Positions 53,439-63,232 are shown, counted from the stretch's first letter. The stretch: 64,000 bases of DNA from Promethearchaeati archaeon (GCA_013166775.1 JABLTJ010000002.1:142264-206263); one strand, 5' to 3'. A program made the numbers and translations. Notes: generated from the sequence alone by a model not told the origin.

Positions 53439-56400
53439 ATGAAACGAAAAGCAATTTTTAGTTTATCTTTTCTATTAATTTCTATTTTCTTGTTTCAAAT
53501 AAGTACTCTAATGGTACTCTCTGAAAAAACACTTGAAACACCTATAGAAATAATAGATCACGAGATAGAATTACCTGTAGTGAATGTACTCAGAGAATTT
53601 GTCTTACATTTTGATTCAAGAAACACATACAACAGTTTTGTTGAATCTTACAGCCCAAGACTAGAATTTCCTGGCTTGAAGATGGTTATGCTCGATGATT
53701 GGTTGTTTAATAGACCAGTACTTGAAAGCATCGTAGGTGTTAAAGGAGTTTTCGATCTTACAGATTCACAGTTCCACTTCATAGAACCTACAGAAGATAC
53801 AGAATACATCTACTCAGGTTTAGACGGTGTCAAAAAAACTGTTCAGACCAAAGATATGTTGAACCTTCAACCTTTATGGAGCGATGGTTATAAGGGAGCA
53901 GGTACAGTACTCTATGATATTGACACAGGAATCAACATTGCTCATGTAGATTTTACAGGAAGAATCAATTTTACTCTCAGTAAGTCCTTTATAGAAACAA
54001 TCTACGGATTTCCAACTAATAATCCTTCACTTGACGATACTAATGGACATGGAACCCACACAGCAGGAACTGCAGCAGGAGCTGGTATAGCAAACCCAGA
54101 TTATATTGGGATGGCTCCAGAAGCTGAAATAATTGTTGCTAGAACTGAAGTTCTTGGTGATTCAGGTATTCCTCCCGCATCACTTCTAGCTGCAATGGAT
54201 TACGCTATTATTTTAGGTAAAGTCGATGTTCTCACTTACAGTATCAGTGGAGGAGACAGAGAGGGTATTTCAGCTTCCGAAGCTGCAATGACAGAGATTG
54301 TGGAAAGTGGTGTAGTTGTATGTTGTGCAGTTGGTAACGATGATGATTATTATTATATGACTGGTGCCCCAGCTTCAGCTCCTCAAACTATAGGTGTTGC
54401 AGCAACAGCTATGTCGGGATCCCCAGCAGCTTTTAGTAACTTTGGACCAACTCAAGATAGTTATGTTAAGCCTGACCTAGCAGCCCCCGGAACTGGAATC
54501 TGGAGTTGTTATATTGGTAGTTCAACTGCATATGCATCTTTAGACGGAACATCTATGGCTACTCCTCATATAGCTGGAAGTAGTTTAGTTCTAGTGGATG
54601 CATTGAAAGAACTAGGAATTCAATATGATGCAGGTTTAGTTAAAGCAGCATTAATGAAATCAGCTTCAATTGCTTTATCAGGTAATTACTTGAGTATCGG
54701 TGCAGGTGTTCCTAATATTAACGATGCCCTTCTAGCTATTCAAGCAGCTACTGCAAATGCAAGCGGTTTTCCTGTAGTATTATGGGCTTTACCCGAATTT
54801 CCAATTCAATTCTATGAAACCTTACCTCAGGGATTCCATGGAGAGTTTTTCATCGATTCAGTTTCCTCTACTCCACAAGATGATCTAGCTCCTGTTGTAA
54901 GTGGGAATATAACTTCTATTGTTACCCTAAATACAACTCCATGGACTGAACCTTGGACTAAGAATTATTACCTTTCAATTGATGTCCCTGATGCTATAGC
55001 TCCAGGAATATATGACGGAGATATCACTTTTGAAACAAATGGTGTCACTGCAACTACACACTTAGAAATAACAGTAGTTGAAGGTAAAGGTAAAATACTA
55101 TATTCTAAAAAACATACAGACTATTCATTCGATTTTGCATTAGGACAGTACATCCTACCAGTGGGATATCTACTACAAAATGGTTATGCACTTAACGAAT
55201 ATAAAACCTGGAATATTACAGGTGAGAGAAATGAAATTACAGATGTTCTCCTATCGAGTTATGATTGTATATGGTTAGCTGATCCTTTCAACATACATTA
55301 TCCGAATGGCTATTCCAATCCATATAAGATTTGGCCAGCACATACTTCTGAATTGGAAACCGTCTTAGCTAATGAAATTCTTGCTATCCAGAATTTTGTA
55401 GCGGCAGGAGGAGGATTGTTATTAGATTTTCTAGGGGAAACAACAGAAAATATTGGTGGACTACTTAAAACTACTGGAATGCATGTAGGTACCATCAATG
55501 ATTTACTTGATCCTTACGGAATTGTAGTATCAGATAACCCATATGCTTTTACTGAAACGGAAATTGCAAAGGTTATTACAACGCATGCAATTACTGAAGG
55601 TGTTAAGAAAGTCGATCATTACGGAACAACACTCTCTGTTACAGGAGACGCTCAAATCATAGCAGAATACGATGGTGAAGGGACTGTTGCTATTTATGAA
55701 AATAGTAATGGAGGAAGGGTTGTCACAATGGCAACAAACTTCATCTTGGATACCTCAGGATATCAAGATCAATACCATACAGACACAAATAATGAACTAT
55801 TCTGTAATAATATTTTCGATTGGTTGCTCGCTGATGAAAAAATAGTTGTTACACATACTGAAGATGATAACGGAGTATCTTTCGAGATTAAATCAATAAT
55901 TCCTTCAGCAACACTCACTGCAACCTTAGAATATAAAGCTGCTACTACAACAACAGACACTGTAAACCTTGTTGACGTTGGAGGAGGAGATTATACTTAC
56001 AGATTAGACTATGGAGAAGAAGGAATTTATAAATTCTGGATTGAGAGCGTAGAAGATAAATATCTAAATCAATTCGTATTTGACAGTACAATACCCGTTG
56101 TTATTGACACTGGAGGATGGGAAAATTACACTGTTCCAGAAATTGGTAGAATTGATTTCACCGTTCAAGATGCTAGCTCAATTATAAAATCCGTGAGTAT
56201 TAAAATAAATGGTGAAAGCGTTAATTATGCTGGAATCGGAACGAGAACAATAACTTTCAGTGTTTTCTCATCAAGTTTCACAGAGGAACTTAATGTGTTA
56301 GACATTGTCGCTGTAGATGCAGCTGATAATAAATTGGAAACATCATACATTATACCATTAACAGAACCTGAAAGTACTTCTCTACCAGCAATTGCAGTTG

Positions 56401-56459
56401 TTCTAAGTTTATTATCTATGGCAGCTCTTGTAAGTATTTTCAGAAGAAAAAATAGATAA
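53439..56459 (+). CDS. Surface-anchored subtilisin-family serine protease
   Basis: A 1006-residue S8 protease. Signal peptide about 1-30; catalytic Asp162 (DIDTGI), His204 (GHGTHTAG) and Ser372 (GTSMATPH), with the oxyanion Asn in CAVGNDDD. Residues about 95-435 are the catalytic domain; the rest is beta-rich, with a glutamine-amidotransferase-like segment (about 545-790) and Ig-like strands. The C-terminus TEPESTSLP, a membrane helix and IFRRKNR form an anchor. It probably processes or degrades extracellular proteins. ATG 53439 chosen over TTG 53433. Confidence 0.92.
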   Translation: MKRKAIFSLSFLLISIFLFQISTLMVLSEKTLETPIEIIDHEIELPVVNVLREFVLHFDSRNTYNSFVESYSPRLEFPGLKMVMLDDWLFNRPVLESIVGVKGVFDLTDSQFHFIEPTEDTEYIYSGLDGVKKTVQTKDMLNLQPLWSDGYKGAGTVLYDIDTGINIAHVDFTGRINFTLSKSFIETIYGFPTNNPSLDDTNGHGTHTAGTAAGAGIANPDYIGMAPEAEIIVARTEVLGDSGIPPASLLAAMDYAIILGKVDVLTYSISGGDREGISASEAAMTEIVESGVVVCCAVGNDDDYYYMTGAPASAPQTIGVAATAMSGSPAAFSNFGPTQDSYVKPDLAAPGTGIWSCYIGSSTAYASLDGTSMATPHIAGSSLVLVDALKELGIQYDAGLVKAALMKSASIALSGNYLSIGAGVPNINDALLAIQAATANASGFPVVLWALPEFPIQFYETLPQGFHGEFFIDSVSSTPQDDLAPVVSGNITSIVTLNTTPWTEPWTKNYYLSIDVPDAIAPGIYDGDITFETNGVTATTHLEITVVEGKGKILYSKKHTDYSFDFALGQYILPVGYLLQNGYALNEYKTWNITGERNEITDVLLSSYDCIWLADPFNIHYPNGYSNPYKIWPAHTSELETVLANEILAIQNFVAAGGGLLLDFLGETTENIGGLLKTTGMHVGTINDLLDPYGIVVSDNPYAFTETEIAKVITTHAITEGVKKVDHYGTTLSVTGDAQIIAEYDGEGTVAIYENSNGGRVVTMATNFILDTSGYQDQYHTDTNNELFCNNIFDWLLADEKIVVTHTEDDNGVSFEIKSIIPSATLTATLEYKAATTTTDTVNLVDVGGGDYTYRLDYGEEGIYKFWIESVEDKYLNQFVFDSTIPVVIDTGGWENYTVPEIGRIDFTVQDASSIIKSVSIKINGESVNYAGIGTRTITFSVFSSSFTEELNVLDIVAVDAADNKLETSYIIPLTEPESTSLPAIAVVLSLLSMAALVSIFRRKNR

Positions 56460-56600
56460 ATCATCTATTTTCTTTTTTCCTTTTTTATAGAAAATTTTAA
56501 CAATCCACATACTTATTTTCAAAAGAAGAGTGTTTAAAATTCATGAATGATTCATGAGATATTAATTAACTAGATACATACCAGATGCAAGGAAGAGAAT

Positions 56601-57260
56601 GTGGTGCCCATAGCAAAAGGAACAGAAAGGATGGTGAGTATCCTTATTACAATAGTAATTACTAGTTTCATAACTTCTTTCTTAATCAGTTTCTTTTTAG
56701 CTGTCTTCTGGCAAATAGCTATATTTGCAACAATCGCTTTTTGTTGTGTTTTTCTTATCTGGGATTTTAGAAGTCCTAAACGAGAGATTATCATTGATAA
56801 AAACTGGATTTTAGCTCCTGCAGATGGAATTATTGTTGAAATTGAAGAATCAGATGATGGCTTTTTCTATGCTATCAGAATGTCTCCTTTTGATGTTCAT
56901 ATGAATCGAAGTCCTATTGATGGAGTAATTAAGGATATTAAATTCCAAAAAGGATCTCATTGGCCTGTTTATTTCCCTAATTATGCAAAGAGAAATCAAA
57001 GAAATTCAATAACAATCACAAATAAAGAGGAAAACATAGAAGCTATTGTAACTCAAGTTTCAGGTATATTCGCAAGAAGAACTATTTCTTATGTGAAAAA
57101 GGGTGATGCAGTAAAACAAGGAGAAATAATAGGAACCATTAGATTTGGTTCTATAACTAGTTTGAAAATTACTAGTAGTAAAAAATTTAAACTAGTTCAA
57201 GAAAGTTCAACGTCGGTTAGAGCTGGTCTTTCAGTTCTAGCTGAAATTAGACAACAGTGA
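56601..57260 (+). CDS. asd: Archaetidylserine decarboxylase (Psd-related, pyruvoyl)
   Basis: A 219-residue short-type phosphatidylserine-decarboxylase homologue that makes archaetidylethanolamine. Two N-terminal membrane helices (about 12-55), then LAPADGIIVEIE, SPFDVHMNRSPIDG and the self-cleavage site RFGS (Gly183-Ser184), at which Ser becomes the pyruvoyl group. The adjacent gene encodes the matching synthase. The start is either GTG 56601 or ATG 56631; both keep the membrane segments mostly intact. Confidence 0.9.
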   Translation: MVPIAKGTERMVSILITIVITSFITSFLISFFLAVFWQIAIFATIAFCCVFLIWDFRSPKREIIIDKNWILAPADGIIVEIEESDDGFFYAIRMSPFDVHMNRSPIDGVIKDIKFQKGSHWPVYFPNYAKRNQRNSITITNKEENIEAIVTQVSGIFARRTISYVKKGDAVKQGEIIGTIRFGSITSLKITSSKKFKLVQESSTSVRAGLSVLAEIRQQ

Positions 57261-57264
57261 TTAA

Positions 57265-58044
57265 ATGTCATGGGAAGACCTTCCTTATCTACAGAAAAAA
57301 TGGATTAAGACTACAGCTTGGTTTTTAGCTAATTTATTTACACTTGGAAACATAACTTTTGCAATAGTGGGGATTGTTTTCACATTTATTAATCCTGAAA
57401 ATTTTAACTACTGGTTTGCTAAGATATTAGCTATTTGTTCGATTCTGGATTTTGCTGATGGTAAACTTGCTCGAATTAGTGGCAGTAAGAGGTTAGCAAT
57501 TGATATAGACACAATTGTAGACGCATTCGCATTCGGAGTCTTTCCTGCTATTTATCTAGGATATGTTGTAGCTGGTTGGGAGACAAGACAATCTCTAGCT
57601 ATTTTAGCAGGAGTTGTAACAGGATTAGCTTACCTAGGAGCAGTTTGGTATAGATTATATCGTTTTGTAAGAAGAGATCCTCTTTACACACCCTATTTCA
57701 ATGGATTACCAAGTCCTTTTGCTGGAATGGTTGTTGCTTGTATGGTAGTATTTCCAGACACTGATGTATGGGTAATAATGGTATCAACTTTCATCATTTC
57801 AGGTTTTATGTTATCAAAAATCCCATTTCCATCATTCAAAGGTGTTCCCTCAAAGTTTGATTTGTATTGGATAATAACAACTACCCTTTTAATTGTCTTA
57901 TTTGCAGCATTTCCATTTAATTGGATGATTTATCCTACATATGGAATTTCAACCTATATGATAGTGTACTTAATTGCTGGACCGGGTTATGCGATTAAAC
58001 TAGAAGAGAAAATGGAAGAAGAAAAAGAAGAGAAAGAAGAATAA
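57265..58044 (+). CDS. CDP-alcohol phosphatidyltransferase, probable archaetidylserine synthase
   Basis: A 259-residue membrane enzyme with about eight helices. The CDP-alcohol phosphotransferase motif is at 62-86: DFADGKLAR then D82 and D86. The spacer after AR is seven residues instead of eight, and the usual Gly is Ala78, a variant of the DG-AR-G-D-D pattern. FGVFPAIYLGYVVAG is close to PssA proteins. It would join CDP-archaeol and L-serine to archaetidylserine, substrate of the enzyme encoded 4 bases upstream. The tail is a Glu/Lys repeat. Confidence 0.88.
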   Translation: MSWEDLPYLQKKWIKTTAWFLANLFTLGNITFAIVGIVFTFINPENFNYWFAKILAICSILDFADGKLARISGSKRLAIDIDTIVDAFAFGVFPAIYLGYVVAGWETRQSLAILAGVVTGLAYLGAVWYRLYRFVRRDPLYTPYFNGLPSPFAGMVVACMVVFPDTDVWVIMVSTFIISGFMLSKIPFPSFKGVPSKFDLYWIITTTLLIVLFAAFPFNWMIYPTYGISTYMIVYLIAGPGYAIKLEEKMEEEKEEKEE

Positions 58045-58049
58045 AAAAA

Positions 58050-59099
58050 TTATCTTTTCAATTTTGTAATAGCTATTTGTTCAAACCCTAAAGCATTTGA
58101 CATTACTGCATCATTTGGCATAAGAACCTCATCAGGAGTTTTAACAATATTCGCTTCGAAAAATGCATTTTTCAAATAATCCCCGAAGATATAAGAACCT
58201 CCTCCACACACGATAACTTTTTCAATCCAAGCATCTGGGGGGAGATTGTTTAGCAAACGACTACTTTCATCAACAATTACATCTGCTATTGATACAACAG
58301 CTTGATCCATTGCAGCAGCTATGTCTAAAGCTTTCCCTCCAACAAGTATATTCTTTTTACCTTGTTCTATTGCTGTCATAAGATCAAAGGGTCTGACTAT
58401 TTTTCCAGACTTCTCTTGGATTGCTCGAGCTAAAGCTGCTGTTAGACTATCAACAGCTTCCTCCAATGAACCAGAAGCTGCTCTCATCATATTTCCTTTA
58501 TACATACACAAAATATCTGTAGTACCATGCCCGATGTCTACTATAATTGAATCAACAGCAGTTTGTACTCCACTTTGTTTTAGTGTATGCCAGTAAGTTC
58601 CATAGGGTTCTGGAGCGATAAAAACTTGTTCAACTAGAATCTTCATTTGTTTTGATTCACCAGTTGAATCATTTCTTATCTTTATTTCATGAGTTCCTTT
58701 TAATCCTCGACTTAACAATTTACTTTCTTCAGTACCTGTAGCAATAGGTACCCCTGTTGCAATTATAAATTGTTCATAATTTGATTTCATTATCAAGCTA
58801 AGGATGGCTTTCAATGCAAGAAGGCTGTTCTCTATTGATTTCATTTTACCTTCAGAAGCTAAAGGTTTTCGAATTTCACTTTGCAATCTGGCAAGTTCCC
58901 CTATGTAGATTTCTTGTCCTTTTGAGTCTTCTATAATTAGATTGTTTAACCAGCTTTTATCAGATGACATTCCTTGCCAGCCAGGATTTGGTGTTCCAAT
59001 TACAGAAGGAATTCTATACTTTAAATCTCCACAAGTCAGCTTGATTGTACTTGTTCCTAAATCTATTCCAACAGCGTTGGTCATGGGAGCAATAGGCAT
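58050..59099 (-). CDS. Actin-fold ATPase, archaeal Ta0583/ParM-like group
   Basis: A 349-residue protein with the actin-superfamily nucleotide site: VGIDLGTSTIKL (phosphate 1), IIVDIGHGTTDIL (phosphate 2) and VIVCGGGSYIFG (adenosine). ATGVPIATGTEESK and the overall length fit the prokaryotic actin-like ATPases (Ta0583, ParM, AlfA and similar) and not eukaryotic-type actin, of which the window also has one. It may form filaments or act as a switch. Divergent from the unknown gene at 59448. GGTGA precedes the ATG. Confidence 0.82.
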   Translation of the reverse strand: MPIAPMTNAVGIDLGTSTIKLTCGDLKYRIPSVIGTPNPGWQGMSSDKSWLNNLIIEDSKGQEIYIGELARLQSEIRKPLASEGKMKSIENSLLALKAILSLIMKSNYEQFIIATGVPIATGTEESKLLSRGLKGTHEIKIRNDSTGESKQMKILVEQVFIAPEPYGTYWHTLKQSGVQTAVDSIIVDIGHGTTDILCMYKGNMMRAASGSLEEAVDSLTAALARAIQEKSGKIVRPFDLMTAIEQGKKNILVGGKALDIAAAMDQAVVSIADVIVDESSRLLNNLPPDAWIEKVIVCGGGSYIFGDYLKNAFFEANIVKTPDEVLMPNDAVMSNALGFEQIAITKLKR

Positions 59100-59447
59100 T
59101 CTTTTTTCACCACACTAATTACCATAAGTTTTGGTTATTTAAACTGTTTGTCATTTCAGTTATCCGTCAATTTTTTGTAAATTTAAGAAAAAGAAAATCC
59201 TTTGAAAATCATATGGAAAAATCCGACAAAATTAGTCAAAAAATTCATTTTAATAATTGAAATTTTAACTTAAAACCCAAGACGATAAAGTACAGCCACC
59301 TTTCCAATAATTTGTTTAATAAAACATTGAAAATAACATTTATAGCCCTCTAGGCGTTAAAATTCTTAAGATGTAATGCATTTTGGGCAAAAGTATATAA
59401 ATGCATATGCAAACATACAAGTGCATGGTTATCCCTAGGTGATTCCT
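59100..59447. other. 348-base divergent regulatory region, no gene seen
   Basis: Very A+T-rich. No frame with coding character. Minus-side TATA GGTTATTTAAACT at 59133-59145 for the actin-like gene; plus-side TATA and palindrome at 59391-59411 for the unknown gene. Homopolymer A and T runs dominate the middle. Nothing else recognised. Confidence 0.6.
59391..59411 (+). promoter_or_regulatory. TATA box with adjacent palindrome before the unknown gene
   Basis: AAGTATATAAATG (59391-59403) is a strong TATA box; the perfect 10-base palindrome TGCATATGCA (59402-59411) follows it immediately, between the TATA box and the expected transcription start, where a repressor would act. The start codon at 59448 has AGGTGA upstream (59437-59442). 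Confidence 0.5.
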
Positions 59448-60011
59448 ATGGGCATATTTGAGCAGAAAATGGACGAACTAGAGGTGAGGGCCAGGATTGA
59501 CCGTGTCCTACGGCAATCTGCAAACCTATTTACAATAAGTAATGGAAAGAGAGTTCGTTTAAATGAAGCTATACGTCTCAGGGAGTTTTCCAATGTTTTA
59601 GGACTAATTATTGCATACAGTGCAGGTTCTTTCATGAGCATTGATCGATTCCGTGCTGAAGGAATCCATCCAGTTAGATATAAAAGAATTATTAATAGAT
59701 TAAACTGTTACAGTGGTCAAGTTAGCAGTGCTCTGGTTCTTGAGTTACTTAGGTTGCGGGATGAAACGAAACTGAGCAAGTATGATTTGATACAACAAGT
59801 TCAAGAAAAGTACTTTAACCACAAACCAGTGGGAACAAGAGATATTACAGAAGCTCTAAACAGAATGCTTCGAAAAACAATGGATGAGTTTTTCTGGTTT
59901 GAAGATAGATACTTCAGAAGGAGCGACTTCGAATTCAGATTGGTGGAGATTCCTCGGAATACTCCGTACGAATTAGCGAAGATTAGTTTGGATAATGTAA
60001 TTCAATTCTAA
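59448..60011 (+). CDS. Unknown conserved-looking soluble protein, divergent from actin-like ATPase
   Basis: A 187-residue basic helical protein starting MGIFEQKMDELEVRARIDRV and ending FRLVEIPRNTPYELAKISLD. It has no signal peptide or membrane segment. Helical segments with regular charge (LREFSNVLGLIIAYSAG; DITEALNRMLRKTMDEFFW) suggest an all-alpha, possibly DNA- or partner-binding protein. Not recognised. ATG 59448 is chosen from AGGTGA 5 bases upstream, against GTG 59439. It shares a regulatory region with the actin-like ATPase. Confidence 0.65.
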   Translation: MGIFEQKMDELEVRARIDRVLRQSANLFTISNGKRVRLNEAIRLREFSNVLGLIIAYSAGSFMSIDRFRAEGIHPVRYKRIINRLNCYSGQVSSALVLELLRLRDETKLSKYDLIQQVQEKYFNHKPVGTRDITEALNRMLRKTMDEFFWFEDRYFRRSDFEFRLVEIPRNTPYELAKISLDNVIQF

Positions 60012-60105
60012 TTATTCTCTTTTTACAACTTGACATAAGAATTGAATTTGCTATTTTGTCTCTTAAAAATAGAAAAATGAGATGTGTGGTTGTTTATTCT
60101 CAATT

Positions 60106-60864
60106 TCAACTGTCTTGAACTATCTCAATTCTTTGTTCAACTACAAGTTGGGTTAGTTTTTGAATAGGTCTGACTATTAGCCAGACAGAATCTGGTCGTT
60201 TATCTACGGTCAATCTATTATTATCGTCAAAGTACTCATCTCTATTAGGAGAGTTCAATATTTCAACTAAATCATTTCTAGCATTCAAACAGCTACCTGT
60301 CATAACATGATTTGCAGCTTTATCGCTTAGTATTGCTCCTTCCTCAATCATATTTTGGATAATTTCTCTTTTGTCAATCCTTTCATTTTCAGCTAAATCT
60401 GATTTATTGATGAATGCTACCACAGGCACTTTTTTACCAAATTTCTCTCCAATTTGATCTTTAGCTCCTTTGATTATTTCTTCATTCATTTGTTTAGCAA
60501 TATTTTCAAAATTCAAAAATAGTATAACTCCATCGACCCCCTTCATGACTATATCTCTTTGTACTTTATGTCTTTCTTCTCCAGGAATTGTCCATAATTG
60601 ATATCGTAGTCTATCAAACTTCTTTCCTTTGAAGGGAGGAGTTTGAAACACCCCTTGATCAAAAAACACTGTTCTTCCTGAAATGTCTTGAATTTTTTGT
60701 AAAGAGGAAACGATTGTATCAGGATTTTCCATTCTCCTAAGTGCGTTGAAAACGGTTAACATGCTGGTTTTACCACTTAAAGGTGGACCAAAGAGAACTA
60801 TTTTCATTGTAGGTTTTCCTTGTCTATCGACAGAGAAAATATCAGTAAGCTCTAACTGGCTCAT
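60106..60864 (-). CDS. Small GTPase, MglA/Arf-like
   Basis: A 252-residue Ras-superfamily GTPase. G1 is GPPLSGKT (26-33), G3 WTIPGEER (91-98), G4 NKSD (153-156) and G5 around TGSCLNA. TIPGEE in place of DTAGQ, and KGVDGVILFLNFE, resemble MglA and related archaeal/bacterial GTPases that control polarity. An N-terminal extension of about 20 residues and a C-terminal strand (DSVWLIVRPIQKLTQ) are not typical. No C-terminal Cys for prenylation. Monocistronic. Confidence 0.87.
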   Translation of the reverse strand: MSQLELTDIFSVDRQGKPTMKIVLFGPPLSGKTSMLTVFNALRRMENPDTIVSSLQKIQDISGRTVFFDQGVFQTPPFKGKKFDRLRYQLWTIPGEERHKVQRDIVMKGVDGVILFLNFENIAKQMNEEIIKGAKDQIGEKFGKKVPVVAFINKSDLAENERIDKREIIQNMIEEGAILSDKAANHVMTGSCLNARNDLVEILNSPNRDEYFDDNNRLTVDKRPDSVWLIVRPIQKLTQLVVEQRIEIVQDS

Positions 60865-60952
60865 AACAAATAATTCTTTACAATGTTATTTAAAAGATTC
60901 CGAAGTTCCCTTAAGATTAAAAAAATTAGAGGGTGTAACCTTCTAGTGATTA

Positions 60953-63166
60953 TTACTTAGTTTTTCTTCTTAATATAGGTATAACAAGTACTATCACTAG
61001 GATTAGAGCCCCATATAGGAATGGAGAAGAAATCCTATTTGTTGGAGAGGGAGTTGAGCCTTCTATCATGAAAATGTCAGAATTACTAGATAAAACTGTT
61101 CTTCCAGAATAAGAAATTCTCACAGCTGCATAGAACTCTCCATAATGATCTCCCATTTCGATTAGTACACTTTCCCATCGATTTGCTGAGGAGATATAGT
61201 ACAAATCGTATGTTTCAACAACCGTTCCTTCATCATCATAAATTATTACTCTTACTTCTGCATATGCTGTAAAAGCAGGCCATCCGTCAAGTTGAGTATA
61301 GGAAGCATTGCCATAGACATGGAAACTAATCTCATCATCTTTACTTATTGTTGGTTTATCTACAATTAGAACATGTTCTACATTGAGAAGACCTAAGTCT
61401 TCCCTTCCATATTGACTTGATCCTGAAGCAATTATCGAGATAGAGTATTCAGCTTCATCAAATGATTGTAGAGAAATATCTACATACCAGAAGGATATGG
61501 CTAAGTAATTGAGTTCGATACTTGTATAAACAGTAGATGTAGCTGTTTCTTTGAACTGTACATATACATCAACACCACTACCATCTGTTATTTCGGTTCC
61601 ATTCTCATCTTCAATATATACATCAGCGAGTGAGAAATCCCATGTTGAGGTTTGATAATCCATTAAATAGGAATCTATGTTTATAGGACTTCCTGGAACC
61701 ATAGTATAATCTAGACTATCAGAGTATCCTAAACCAAATTGATCAGTTATTGGACTGTTAGATGGGATAGTTGGTGTTGAACTGGTCATTATGCTTGTAA
61801 TTACATATACTGTATCAACTAAAGTACCTTCTATGAACTCTAGAATATCAGTACTATGGACACTTGTTTTTACAGTCCATCCACTTGCATTATGTACTGC
61901 AATGGAAATACCTAATGAATATGAAGAAGGTGGTGTTATTTCCAACATTTGCACATCAGGAGGTGAATCAAGTTTTAAAGCATATATACCATAGAATCGA
62001 TTGAGTCTATCAGTGAGTGAAGCAGGAAATGTAGAAACTAAATTATAACTCATACTTATATCTAAATTTTCGTAACCATATAATCCTCCACCGAATGAAG
62101 GATCATCAATATATAAAGCGGTTATCCAATTAAGATACAGATCATTAAAATCTATAGAATGTCCCAATCCTTGTAAAGCAGTTTCTACGCTAACAGGTCC
62201 TACACTTGTACTAGCAACCATGTCTTTAATTGCAGCATTACCATATTTCTCAGCCATGTAAAAGACGAACATATATGCTCCACCGTAATCAATTCTAACA
62301 TTTTTTCCTCCAGCTTCATTATAATTCCAATATAGTAATGAATCATCAGGATTTGTAGCAAAATAACTTGAAGCAAAACTAGTAAGATTATTTGTCGTAT
62401 CATAACCATTTAAGTATTTAGCTAATTCTGCACATCCTTCATCTAGCCACCAAAATTCTGCTGTATCATAATTATAATGAATTAAATGTTGAAATTCGTG
62501 AGCTAAAACACCATAGGTTGTAAAATAATCAACATAAACCATCTCTCTTTGATTGGAATTAGGTCCTGGATACTCATTATTTGGATCAAAATATCCTGCA
62601 ACTCCTGCATCTAATGAAGCTAATAAAATTGTTACATTATAATCTCCATCGATATCTCCAAGATTACCATCAGGATTTCCGAAGTAAAGTATATCGTTTG
62701 GATAGATTTTATTTTCAAACTCATTTCTCCAATTTTCAGCAACTAAAGTAGCGCCAGATAGTCCTTGAGAATCTATCAAGCTGTTTAACACATAAACATA
62801 ACAATGATCTCCGATTGCTAACATTTTAGCAGTTCTTTGAACATAAACATAAGGTTCATCATAAAAAGAATTGATAATATAGAAATCTCTAACATCATCA
62901 AGAACATCCTGTTTTACAGTTTGTTTAACAATAGGTTGTGTTTGAGTTTCGTCCAAGCCATCCAACAGAAGTTGATATTTTAGTATCTGGGTTGGATTAG
63001 TTAAATCATCTCTAAACATGTCATGAATATTTTTAATTCTGTCATTATCACTATCTACAGAGATATTTTGAGAACTTGCATAAGTAAGATTAGGATTCAT
63101 TATTAGAACAAAAGAGAACATCAAAATAGCAATAGAACCAACAATTTTTCGAGGTGAAGCTTTCAT
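60953..63166 (-). CDS. Surface-anchored HEXXH metalloprotease
   Basis: A 737-residue exported protein. Signal peptide about 8-30; the zinc motif HEFQH (His223, Glu224, His227) with Glu in WLDEGCAE about 20 residues later is the gluzincin arrangement, similar to M30 (hyicolysin-type) or M6-like peptidases. The N-terminal ~70 residues may be a propeptide. After about 400 it is beta-rich. The C-terminus (PSPTNRISSP, membrane helix, ILRRKTK) is an anchor like that of the subtilase and the beta-helix protein. Confidence 0.85.
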   Translation of the reverse strand: MKASPRKIVGSIAILMFSFVLIMNPNLTYASSQNISVDSDNDRIKNIHDMFRDDLTNPTQILKYQLLLDGLDETQTQPIVKQTVKQDVLDDVRDFYIINSFYDEPYVYVQRTAKMLAIGDHCYVYVLNSLIDSQGLSGATLVAENWRNEFENKIYPNDILYFGNPDGNLGDIDGDYNVTILLASLDAGVAGYFDPNNEYPGPNSNQREMVYVDYFTTYGVLAHEFQHLIHYNYDTAEFWWLDEGCAELAKYLNGYDTTNNLTSFASSYFATNPDDSLLYWNYNEAGGKNVRIDYGGAYMFVFYMAEKYGNAAIKDMVASTSVGPVSVETALQGLGHSIDFNDLYLNWITALYIDDPSFGGGLYGYENLDISMSYNLVSTFPASLTDRLNRFYGIYALKLDSPPDVQMLEITPPSSYSLGISIAVHNASGWTVKTSVHSTDILEFIEGTLVDTVYVITSIMTSSTPTIPSNSPITDQFGLGYSDSLDYTMVPGSPINIDSYLMDYQTSTWDFSLADVYIEDENGTEITDGSGVDVYVQFKETATSTVYTSIELNYLAISFWYVDISLQSFDEAEYSISIIASGSSQYGREDLGLLNVEHVLIVDKPTISKDDEISFHVYGNASYTQLDGWPAFTAYAEVRVIIYDDEGTVVETYDLYYISSANRWESVLIEMGDHYGEFYAAVRISYSGRTVLSSNSDIFMIEGSTPSPTNRISSPFLYGALILVIVLVIPILRRKTK

Positions 63167-63232
63167 AATTTAATACCCTAACAAAAGAATGACATGAACA
63201 ATTAAAAATGTTGAGAAACTAGCAAAACAATT

